Source of the DNA: Chloroflexota bacterium
Lineage (GTDB): Bacteria; Chloroflexota; Chloroflexia; QHBQ01; JADMIH01
Length of the DNA stretch: 37,658 bases
Direction: 5' to 3'
NCBI GenBank assembly: GCA_015478675.1
Contig: JADMIH010000019.1
Span: 1-37,658 of the forward strand
Under the pieces are notes generated by a model. It worked only from the letters and a program-made list of their open reading frames with translations. It was not told where the DNA came from and searched no databases. The position numbers and the translations under genes are program-made. Numbering within the stretch: the first letter of the stretch is position 1; every line of letters starts with the position of its first letter. Of this stretch, positions 31,138 through 37,658 are shown one piece after another.

Positions 31138-32298
31138 ATGGAGTTTGGACTGACAGAAGAGCAGAGAATAATCCAGCAGACGGCCAGGGATTTCGCCGAC
31201 GAGCAGCTTGCGCCTCTCGCCGCTGACTATGACAGGTCAGAAGAGTGGACCGCGCCGCAAGTAAAGATGCTCGGCGAGATGGGCTTCCTGGGGATGATGG
31301 TGCCGGAAGAATACGGCGGGTCGGGCCTGGATACAATCTCTTATGTTATGGCTATGGAGGAGGTGAGTCGAGCGTGCGCCTCTACATCAGTCACTATGAC
31401 AGTGCAAAACTCGCTCGTTTGCTGGCCTATTGAGCATTTCGGAAACGAGGAGCAAAAGCAGAGATACCTACCCGGCCTGGCAAGCGGTAAGCTAATCGGC
31501 TGTTATGCGCTCTCTGAGCCTGCCGCAGGTTCTGACCCGGCATCCATGGCTACCACAGCAGTGGATGATGGCGACGGCTACGTGCTCAATGGCTCAAAGA
31601 TCTTCATCTCTAATGGTGGCGTGGCTCAAGTGGCGATAGTCTGGGCGCAAACCGACCGTGATCTGAAGCACAAAGGGATAACGTGCTTTATCGTTGACAC
31701 TGATACCCCGGGCTTCATGGTGGGCGCTGAGGAAAAGAAGCTGGGGATACGAGGCTCCAACACAGTGGAACTTCACTTCGAAAAGTGCCGAGTACCTAAA
31801 GCCAACATTCTCGGCCAGGTGGGAGAGGGCTTTAAGATAGCCATGCAAACGCTGGATGGAGGGCGCATAGGCATCGCTGCGCAGGCTGTAGGCATAGGGC
31901 AGGCCTGCATTGACGCCGCAGTTAAGTATTCTCACCAGCGCCAGGCGTTCGGCAAGCCTCTCGCTGAGATCGAGGCGATACAGATCAAGATAGCTGATAT
32001 GGCTATGGAAGTGCAGGCATCACGACTGCTAACTTACCATGCGGCATGGATGAAAGACCAGGGGGTGCGCTTCACCAAACAGGCGGCGATGGCGAAACTT
32101 CACGCTTCCGAGGCCGCGAACACAGCCGCAACTATGGCCGTGCAAATCCACGGCGGCTACGGCTACCTGCGAGACTTCCCGGTAGAGCGACTCTTCCGCG
32201 ATGCCCGCATTACCGAAATCTACGAAGGCACATCTGAAATCCAGCGTCTGGTGATCAGCAGCATGACACTGAAAGAGGGCCGCCTCAAGATCGAGTGA
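31138..32298 (+). CDS. Short-chain acyl-CoA dehydrogenase
   Basis: This 386-residue flavoenzyme oxidises a short-chain acyl-CoA (butyryl-CoA type) to the enoyl-CoA, passing electrons to an electron-transfer flavoprotein. The family layout is complete: MEFGLTEEQRIIQQTARDFA, FAD-binding CYALSEPAAGSDPASM, the KIFISNGG segment, RQAFGKPLAEIEAIQ and the C-terminal YEGTSEIQR with catalytic Glu363. The length equals that of bacterial short-chain members. GAAGAGG lies just upstream of the ATG. It is the last gene of the run and ends in a clear terminator. Chain-length preference cannot be read directly. Confidence 0.95.
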   Translation: MEFGLTEEQRIIQQTARDFADEQLAPLAADYDRSEEWTAPQVKMLGEMGFLGMMVPEEYGGSGLDTISYVMAMEEVSRACASTSVTMTVQNSLVCWPIEHFGNEEQKQRYLPGLASGKLIGCYALSEPAAGSDPASMATTAVDDGDGYVLNGSKIFISNGGVAQVAIVWAQTDRDLKHKGITCFIVDTDTPGFMVGAEEKKLGIRGSNTVELHFEKCRVPKANILGQVGEGFKIAMQTLDGGRIGIAAQAVGIGQACIDAAVKYSHQRQAFGKPLAEIEAIQIKIADMAMEVQASRLLTYHAAWMKDQGVRFTKQAAMAKLHASEAANTAATMAVQIHGGYGYLRDFPVERLFRDARITEIYEGTSEIQRLVISSMTLKEGRLKIE

Positions 32299-32320
32299 GG
32301 AAATAACGTTACGCGCAAGC

Positions 32321-32366
32321 AAATAACCCGGCTGCCTTTCTCAGGTAGCCGGGTTATTTGTTGTTG
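32321..32366 (+). terminator. Terminator after the acyl-CoA dehydrogenase
   Basis: AAATAACCCGGCTGCC (32321-32336) pairs with GGTAGCCGGGTTATTT (32344-32359), 16 bp with one wobble. The tail is TTTGTTGTTG. It ends the phosphofructokinase-hbd-dehydrogenase run. Confidence 0.9.
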
Positions 32367-32406
32367 TCTGGAAGCTTATTAGCCCCTTTAGATAAGCCTC
32401 CCACGT

Positions 32407-32538
32407 CTACTTGCCCAGCTTGAGCTTGCGGGCCGCTTTGCGAGCCTTAAGCCACTGAAGGCGATTTGCCGACGCGGAAATCCTCTCTCGATGAAGCTCA
32501 CGAGCCATCAGCTCAAGCGCATAGTAGTTGTAGTTCAT
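32407..32538 (-). CDS. Small basic protein, 43 residues
   Basis: A short reading frame runs from ATG 32538-32536 to TAG 32409-32407, beginning MNYNYYALELMARELHRERI and ending KARKAARKLKLGK. The protein is basic, probably one or two helices. A strong ribosome region (GGGAGGAGG about nine bases upstream, then AAAAGG) precedes the ATG, which is good evidence that it is translated. No function can be assigned. It follows the orphan receiver gene in the same direction, beyond that gene's terminator. Confidence 0.65.
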   Translation of the reverse strand: MNYNYYALELMARELHRERISASANRLQWLKARKAARKLKLGK

Positions 32539-32797
32539 CCTTTTGTCCTCCTCCCAACTTTCCTTGTCAGACCGTTAGATCTACATCTATATTCTACTGG
32601 CTTTTCTCGCCTGAGACATCGGAGCAGAGAGGTAGTTAACGGCAAGCGCAAGGCTGAGCTTTCCGGACTAAAACTCGGCCTTACGACAGCATATTACCCT
32701 GCTAAAGGCGTACACAGCGCGACGGGTGGGGCTGAGGATATCTGAACCCTCCACAAAAAGGTGTCCTGGGCTGGGTTGGCCGCAAAGGGCGAGGTAC

Positions 32798-32823
32798 AAA
32801 AAAACCTGCAACATCTTTGCAGG
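32798..32823 (-). terminator. Terminator of the orphan receiver gene
   Basis: CCTGCAA (32805-32811) and TTGCAGG (32817-32823) form a seven-base stem with a five-base loop. On the minus strand seven T follow (32804-32798). It lies 33 bases after the stop at 32857. The stretch 32539-32797 shows no gene; it holds the ribosome site of the small protein. Confidence 0.9.
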
Positions 32824-32856
32824 AGGAGCTTGCTTATGAGATTTGTTGCGGGGCTT

Positions 32857-33369
32857 TCAACGGTTGAGGCTGTTTGCTGAGGCTAACCTGACTGCGTTTA
32901 TAAGCTGCTTGTAAGGAATACCCTTCTCCAGAAATAAATCTACACCCGCCGCCTTCGCTACTGATCGTTCGCCTTCATCATCATAAAGTGTAAGGCCCAC
33001 GACCGATAATGCCAGCCTCTTTTCTGTGATTTCCGCAACCGCGTCAAAGTTGTCGCAGCAGCGCATATCGAGGTCAACCAGAACGACATCAGGCCGTGTC
33101 CGGCGAGCGGTTTTTATCATCTCGCAATCATCGGCGGCCTCACCCACGACACGAATGTGAGGGTCAAGCTCAAGCATTGTCTTCAGGCAAGAGCGAAGGG
33201 CCGCGTGGTCGCCGGCTATGAGAACGCGAACGGGGGCCGCGACAGGGGATGGTACATAGCCACTATGAGGGACAAGACGCGCCAGGCGTTGCGCTGTGCC
33301 GTAATCAATGTGCGCAGGCATAAAGCGCGCATTCAATATCGTAGAGCAGCATCCCCCATGGTACAACAT
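32857..33369 (-). CDS. Orphan receiver-domain protein
   Basis: This 170-residue protein is a lone receiver (REC) domain without an output domain. The phosphoacceptor is probably Asp99 in VVLVDLDMRC, the conserved Thr lies in VVGLTLYDDEG, and the Lys in LFLEKGIPYK. The acidic pair before the first helix reads Gly53-Asp54 instead of Asp-Asp, so metal binding may be reduced. The first 45 residues are unlike any domain I know. ATG 33369 and ATG 33321 are both possible, and neither has a ribosome site, so the N-terminus is uncertain. It sits beside the kinase and LiaR-type regulator but has its own terminator. Confidence 0.78.
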   Translation of the reverse strand: MLYHGGCCSTILNARFMPAHIDYGTAQRLARLVPHSGYVPSPVAAPVRVLIAGDHAALRSCLKTMLELDPHIRVVGEAADDCEMIKTARRTRPDVVLVDLDMRCCDNFDAVAEITEKRLALSVVGLTLYDDEGERSVAKAAGVDLFLEKGIPYKQLINAVRLASANSLNR

Positions 33370-33564
33370 CTAGGAGGGCTCCCCGCTAGCAGTTTTAAAC
33401 ACCTGAAAAGATATGCCTAGAAAACTCATAGTCGACTCGAAACCGGAAGCTCCAGTAATCAATATAAATAATATCACAAAAAATGCCGCTTGTCACGGGG
33501 CAAGGGGTCTTACTTTTCCCTCAGTCTTTAGATGTAGCTGAGGTAAGGCGGGGCCAGATGTCTA

Positions 33565-34230
33565 TCACTCCACTATTTTCTGGCGCAAAGCATAAACAGC
33601 AGCCTGCGTGCGGTCGGAGAGATGCAGCTTCTGTAGTATATTGCTCACGTGGGTCTTTACGGTCTTTTCGCTCAACACCAGGTCCTCGGATATCTCTTTG
33701 TTGCTCTTGCCTTGCGCTATGAGACGCAGCACCTCTAACTCTCGCTCTGTGAGGTCGTGCTTTGGCGTGCTCGGCTGAGGGTTAGTAAACTCCTGCATCA
33801 ATTTCCGAGCTATCTCAGGGTCAAGCTGCGCTTCACCCTTTGATACGGTGCGTATGGCACGCACCAGCTCTTGCGGCAGCACATCCTTCATCAAGTAACC
33901 CTGCGCCCCCGCCTTTATAGAAGCAAACACCTGCTCGTCTTCGCTGAAAGAGGTAAGGACAATCACACGGGTGCTGGGAGAGAGGGCAGCTACGGCACGT
34001 GTGGCATCCACGCCATTGCCGTTAGGCATCACCAGGTCCATGAGCACTATGTCGGGCAGCAGATCCTTGACCAAGGCAACCGCTTCGTTACCGTTGGACG
34101 CTTCACCCACCACAGCCATGTCGGGCTGGAGGTCGAGATAGGTGCGTAAACCCTGCCGTACTATCGCGTGGTCGTCTACAATCAATATCGTGATCTTATC
34201 CGCCTGGCTCTCGGTGTCTACATCTGGCAT
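33565..34230 (-). CDS. NarL/LiaR-type response regulator
   Basis: This 221-residue protein has an N-terminal receiver domain (residues about 13-130) and a C-terminal LuxR-type DNA-binding domain (about 155-215). The active site is complete: Asp19-Asp20, phosphoacceptor Asp65, Thr93 and Lys115. The helix-turn-helix region reads LTERELEVLRLIAQGKSNKEI and later SEKTVKTHVSNILQKLHLSDR. AGGAGA is five bases before the ATG. The kinase gene lies 82 bases upstream on the same strand, so they form a two-component pair. Target genes are unknown. Confidence 0.93.
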   Translation of the reverse strand: MPDVDTESQADKITILIVDDHAIVRQGLRTYLDLQPDMAVVGEASNGNEAVALVKDLLPDIVLMDLVMPNGNGVDATRAVAALSPSTRVIVLTSFSEDEQVFASIKAGAQGYLMKDVLPQELVRAIRTVSKGEAQLDPEIARKLMQEFTNPQPSTPKHDLTERELEVLRLIAQGKSNKEISEDLVLSEKTVKTHVSNILQKLHLSDRTQAAVYALRQKIVE

Positions 34231-34312
34231 AAGCTTCTCCTGTTACCTGAGGCTCAAATAGATAGCTAACGAGCGAATTTCCAATTACGGATCGCCGGCC
34301 CCTGATCCCAGG

Positions 34313-35950
34313 CTATCGCTCACAAGGCACTTTGGCCCGCACAATGGTCCCTGAACCTGAGGAGGCCGGCCCGATCTCAAAATGCCCACTTAACTGCTCT
34401 ACGCGCTCGCGCATAGAAGTGAGGCCAAGCGTCGTCGGCTTATAAACATCCTGCTCGATCCCTACCCCATTATCTTCTATCGCCATGCTGATCCAGTCGT
34501 CTTGCGTGCTGAGAGTAACCAACGCCTCGGTCGCGTTGGCATGCTTCACCACATTATTGAGCGCCTCCTGCGCCACTCTAAAAAGAGCCTTTTCGATGTG
34601 GAGAGGGAGACGGCGCTGCCCCTTGACCTCAACGCGCACTTTGAGCCCAAAGCGGTCGCTCACCAGCTTGGCGTGCTTGGTAAGCACTGCGGCAAGCCCC
34701 TCCTGCTCCAGGTTCGCGGGGCGTAGCTCAAAGATAATGGTCCGCATATCTTTGAGCGCGGCGTTCGCTGTCTCATAGAGCACCGCTATCTGGGCACGGG
34801 CCTTTGGCGGATCGCTGTCGAAGAAGAGATTCGCGGCTTCGGCATTTAGCACCATGCTGAAGAGGGATTGAGAAAGCGAGTCATGCAGCTCACGGGCAAG
34901 GCGGTTGCGCTCTTGAAGTATATCCTGCTCACGAGAGCGATCGTAAAGACGCGCATTCTCGATGGCAATAGCTGCCTGGTTGGCGAAAGCGAGCACCGTC
35001 TGCCCGTCCTCCTCATCGTAGAAGACAGGCTGCTTTTTGTCGAGAGCTAGCGCACCTATCGCTTCATCCCTGAAGATCAGCGGCACGCCTATCCAGGAGC
35101 GCGTGGGATCATCTGGGTCTGCCACAAAGCCCGGCTCTTTCCGCACATCTTCCAGCACAACAGGCATTTTGTCGTCTAACAGCCGCCTTGTGAGCGCGTT
35201 CTGACCTGGGTCAAAGGTGATACCCACGACACCATCCGGGCGCAGAAAACCTCGGCCCGCTATGATACGCAGCCTGCCGTCAAAGAGTAGCTGGATCGAA
35301 GCACGGTCGTAGTCTACCACCTCAGCCAATTGCTCAAGAATGAGAGAGAGCAGCCTGTCCAGGTCGAGGGTTGAGGTAATCAGCGCGCTGGAGCGCACAA
35401 GAGCAGAGACCTCGCGCACCCGCCTTTCCAGTTGCAGGCGCTGCTCCTCAAGCAAGACAACTTGCTCCTGTAGGCGCGCATTCAGCGCCAGCGAGTAGAG
35501 CTTGCTGAAGCGGATTACCAACCACCTGAGCGCCGCGTCGAGCACGGCGGCCATTTGCAAAGCGACGTCGTCATAAGAGGCGTCGTCGTAAGAATCGTAC
35601 TGGCATTCACGCCTGATAACGGGCAGCACGGCTTCATCCAGTAACAAGTTGCCTTCTAACATCTCCGAAATGTCAAAACCCTGAGCGGCACGCTGCTGGC
35701 AGAGATCATGCGTAAAGCCGAGCAATTCCTTGTGGGAGCCTGTGCGGAAAAGGGTGATAAGAGCAGCAATGCAAAGGCGGGTAGTCGCCTGGAGTTCAGT
35801 CACAGGTTGCTCGCGATAGTGCGAGGCTTCCATGCCGTAAAGGAGTCGCACCCAGGAGGCGACAATCTCCTCGCGGTAGCCTTCCAGCAAGTCCGCAAGC
35901 TGAGGAGAAACTATCTTCTGGTCGGTAGGTGAAGCTGCTTTAGAAGGCAT
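34313..35950 (-). CDS. Soluble GAF-domain sensor histidine kinase (HisKA_3 type)
   Basis: This 545-residue kinase has no membrane helix, so it senses a cytoplasmic signal. Residues 1-130 form a helical domain resembling the RsbR-type sensor N-terminus (YREEIVASWVRLLYG). A coiled coil follows (about 160-195), then a GAF domain (about 190-345). The dimerisation/phosphorylation segment is NRLARELHDSLSQSLFSM with His356, and the ATP-binding domain ends with EALNNVVKHANA (N box) and EDNGVGI (G1). It should phosphorylate the regulator encoded just downstream. The ATG has no ribosome site and follows a heptamer-repeat spacer. The signal is unknown; GAF domains often bind small molecules or haem. Confidence 0.92.
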   Translation of the reverse strand: MPSKAASPTDQKIVSPQLADLLEGYREEIVASWVRLLYGMEASHYREQPVTELQATTRLCIAALITLFRTGSHKELLGFTHDLCQQRAAQGFDISEMLEGNLLLDEAVLPVIRRECQYDSYDDASYDDVALQMAAVLDAALRWLVIRFSKLYSLALNARLQEQVVLLEEQRLQLERRVREVSALVRSSALITSTLDLDRLLSLILEQLAEVVDYDRASIQLLFDGRLRIIAGRGFLRPDGVVGITFDPGQNALTRRLLDDKMPVVLEDVRKEPGFVADPDDPTRSWIGVPLIFRDEAIGALALDKKQPVFYDEEDGQTVLAFANQAAIAIENARLYDRSREQDILQERNRLARELHDSLSQSLFSMVLNAEAANLFFDSDPPKARAQIAVLYETANAALKDMRTIIFELRPANLEQEGLAAVLTKHAKLVSDRFGLKVRVEVKGQRRLPLHIEKALFRVAQEALNNVVKHANATEALVTLSTQDDWISMAIEDNGVGIEQDVYKPTTLGLTSMRERVEQLSGHFEIGPASSGSGTIVRAKVPCER

Positions 35951-35961
35951 GAGAATTACCG

Positions 35962-36058
35962 CGTGTTGCGTGTTGCATGGTGCGTAATGCGTAATGGTTG
36001 AGCATCAAATTGAGGGGCTAAAAGGCCAATTGCCCTTGCACCTCGCTCAATACGCAAT
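35962..36058. repeat. Degenerate heptamer repeat before the histidine kinase
   Basis: Five seven-base units follow directly (35962-35996): CGTGTTG, CGTGTTG, CATGGTG, CGTAATG, CGTAATG. A partly inverse CAATACGCAAT occurs at 36048-36058, with about 50 bases between. It resembles the element at 6781-6867 and fills the spacer between the histidine kinase gene start and the end of aspA. Confidence 0.6.
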
Positions 36059-36067
36059 GTGAATCCT

Positions 36068-37495
36068 TCACCGCTTTCCAGGTATACCCGGCTCGGTCAT
36101 GGCAACCGGATCAAGTATGTTGTCTAGTTGGTCGGCGGAGAGGAGGCCCATCTCTAAAACTATCTGGCGCATTGGCTTACCGGTGCGGACATTCTCCTGA
36201 GCTACTTTGGCAGCGGCGCTATACCCGATGTAGGGGTTGAGGGCGGTAGCAAGGCCGTTGCTCTCCTCAACGAAGCGGCGGCACCGCTCAACGTTGGCGG
36301 TGATCCCCTCCACGCAGAACTCGGCAAAGACGTTCATGGCGTTCTTGAGAATATCCACCGACATCAGCATGTCGAAGGCCATCACAGGCATCATAACATT
36401 TAGCTCTAGCTGGCCCGCCTGCACTGCCATTGTGATAGTAGTGTCGTTGCCGATAACCTGGAAGCAGGCCATGTTCAACATCTCGGCCATCACAGGGTTC
36501 ACTTTGCCGGGCATGATGGATGATCCAGGCTGCACAGGCGGCAGCACTATCTCAGCCAGGCCCGTCTGCGGCCCGGAAGAGATCAAGCGCAAGTCGTTCG
36601 CTATTCGGGTAAGCTCAACAGCAAGGAGCTTCAGAGAAGCATGTGTCTCGGCCATCGCCATCTGGCTTTCTGTCATTTCGACCAGGTTGCCCGCAGGCTC
36701 GAGAGGCAAGCCTGTGAGTTCGCTCAGCTTGGCAACCACAGCCTTCTGATAACGCGGGTCGCTATTCAACCCTGTGCCCGCTGCGGTGGCCCCTATATTC
36801 AATTCGAGAAGCGATTTAGAGGCATATTCTATTTTGCCGCGCAGCTTCGATAGCGTCACCGAGTAGGCGGTGAACTCCTGCCCCAGGCGAATCGGCACAG
36901 CATCTTGCAGGTGCGTACGCCCCGACTTGATAACTTTGTCGAACTCATTGCCTTTGTCAGCGAAAGCCTTCTGCAAGCGCTCGAGCGAAGGATACAGCCC
37001 TTTAAGCTCCATAAGCGTAGCGAGGCGCATGGCTGTCGGGAAAACATCGTTGGTAGATTGTGCCATATTGACGTGATCGTTGGGGTGAACCGGCTTGTAT
37101 TCGCCGCGCTTGCCACCAAGACTTTCGTTGGCGAGGTTCGCGAGCACTTCGTTAGTGTTCATGTTGTGAGAGGTGCCCGCACCCGCTTGTATCGGATCAA
37201 CACGCCACTGGTCAATAAACTCGCCGTGCAGCACTCTCTCGGCAGCAGCGATGATGGCGTTAGCACGCTTAGCGTCAAGCTGGTTCAGGTCGCGGTTCAC
37301 CTCGGCTGCTGCGCGCTTCACCATGACGGTTGCGCGAACCAGCGCGGGGTGAGGCAGCAAGCCGGTTATCGGGAAGTTGCGGATTGCGCGGGCGGTTTGC
37401 GCCCCATATAGCGCCCCCGAAGGTACTCGCACGTCGCCCAGCGAATCTTTTTCAATACGATAGTCGCTATTCACGCTTGCCGAATCGTTCGTCAT
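36068..37495 (-). CDS. aspA: Aspartate ammonia-lyase
   Basis: This 475-residue enzyme should interconvert aspartate with fumarate and ammonia. It belongs to the fumarase/aspartase superfamily. Visible are GAGTSHNMNTNEVLANLA, HPNDHVNMAQSTNDVFPTAM, SGRTHLQDAVPIRLGQE and the signature GSSIMPGKVNP (residues 324-334), with the flexible loop serine. Aspartase rather than class II fumarase is supported by HPNDHVNM-QSTND and by CVEGITANVERC, where fumarases have a different pattern. GGAGG lies about 12 bases before the ATG. A TATAAT at 37539-37534 (minus) may be the -10 box, without a clear -35. It is a single gene beside the two-component system. Confidence 0.9.
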   Translation of the reverse strand: MTNDSASVNSDYRIEKDSLGDVRVPSGALYGAQTARAIRNFPITGLLPHPALVRATVMVKRAAAEVNRDLNQLDAKRANAIIAAAERVLHGEFIDQWRVDPIQAGAGTSHNMNTNEVLANLANESLGGKRGEYKPVHPNDHVNMAQSTNDVFPTAMRLATLMELKGLYPSLERLQKAFADKGNEFDKVIKSGRTHLQDAVPIRLGQEFTAYSVTLSKLRGKIEYASKSLLELNIGATAAGTGLNSDPRYQKAVVAKLSELTGLPLEPAGNLVEMTESQMAMAETHASLKLLAVELTRIANDLRLISSGPQTGLAEIVLPPVQPGSSIMPGKVNPVMAEMLNMACFQVIGNDTTITMAVQAGQLELNVMMPVMAFDMLMSVDILKNAMNVFAEFCVEGITANVERCRRFVEESNGLATALNPYIGYSAAAKVAQENVRTGKPMRQIVLEMGLLSADQLDNILDPVAMTEPGIPGKR

Positions 37496-37658
37496 CCTTG
37501 ACTGATCCTCCGTTGTCCTTGATGCTAAGATATATTATAGCTGATAGGGCAAGAGTGCGTCTGCTTCAGAGGGAAGCCTACACGCCTATGCGCAGTGAAG
37601 TATCTAGGGCGTGTCTGCAAAATCACAACCAGAGGAGGATAGAAGCGACAATCAGCAT
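37496..37658. other. Right edge of the window, no gene called
   Basis: This stretch holds the aspA upstream region and then GAGGAGG near 37632-37638, which could be a ribosome site for a gene beyond the edge. The string CTAGGGCGTGTCTGC near 37607 looks somewhat like an insertion-sequence end, but there is no partner to confirm it. Confidence 0.3.

Noticed and set aside
33157..33420. Plus-strand frame over the orphan receiver gene
   Set aside because: Opposite strand of a recognisable receiver domain; no ribosome site.

Overview
The window is a compact bacterial chromosome segment with moderately high GC and few signs of recent gene transfer. The gene set best fits a member of the Chloroflexota, though this is inferred from gene content and not proven. 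Pointers are a secreted protein with three SLH motifs of the 'CRGxxSGYxxxTFRPNNxxTRGQ' kind, a soluble GAF-type histidine kinase paired with a NarL/LiaR regulator, a DUF1634 protein beside paired TauE/SafE transporters, a DUF309 protein, a membrane/spermidine-synthase-like fusion and a PPi-type phosphofructokinase. Ribosome binding sites are often weak, and GTG/TTG starts are used.

Layout. 1-600: tRNA-Gly(UCC) with a consensus promoter and a terminator, then gene-free DNA holding three hairpins. 617-2542: ABC exporter. 2696-6030 (minus): operon of prfB (release factor 2, read through a programmed +1 frameshift), a membrane-anchored HExxH peptidase, an SRPBCC protein and an unknown protein. 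6528-10982 (plus): rpsU, yqeY, pgpH-like 7TM-HD phosphodiesterase, ybeY and dgkA, a relic of the conserved translation/ribosome-maturation neighbourhood, without phoH or era. 11061-12308: GT4 glycosyltransferase. 12329-15372 (minus): two TauE/SafE permeases, a DUF1634 protein and a methyltransferase. 15523-18106 (plus): an unknown membrane protein, a small lipoprotein, a GNAT acetyltransferase and an O-methyltransferase. 18540-19580 (minus): YeiH/UPF0324 permease. 20091-20612: gamma carbonic anhydrase. 20711-26345: a small membrane protein, a DUF309 protein, the CCA-enzyme/laccase-domain/unknown operon and the membrane/spermidine-synthase-like fusion. 26593-28113 (minus): SLH surface protein behind a long structured leader. 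28956-32298 (plus): PPi-type phosphofructokinase, 3-hydroxybutyryl-CoA dehydrogenase and acyl-CoA dehydrogenase. 32407-35950 (minus): a 43-residue protein, an orphan receiver protein and a LiaR-type regulator with its histidine kinase. 36068-37495 (minus): aspartate ammonia-lyase.

The most interesting unexplained signals lie between genes. They are a roughly 190-215 bp hairpin-forming repeat present twice, each time in a divergent promoter region; short tandem repeats (mostly 7-mers) at four intergenic sites; a second dispersed motif; and leaders with mutually exclusive hairpins in front of the phosphofructokinase and SLH genes. I found no CRISPR array, phage gene or complete insertion sequence. 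No clear candidate for an entirely new multi-gene system stands out; the nearest are the TauE/TauE/DUF1634/methyltransferase cluster and the membrane-protein/lipoprotein pair.
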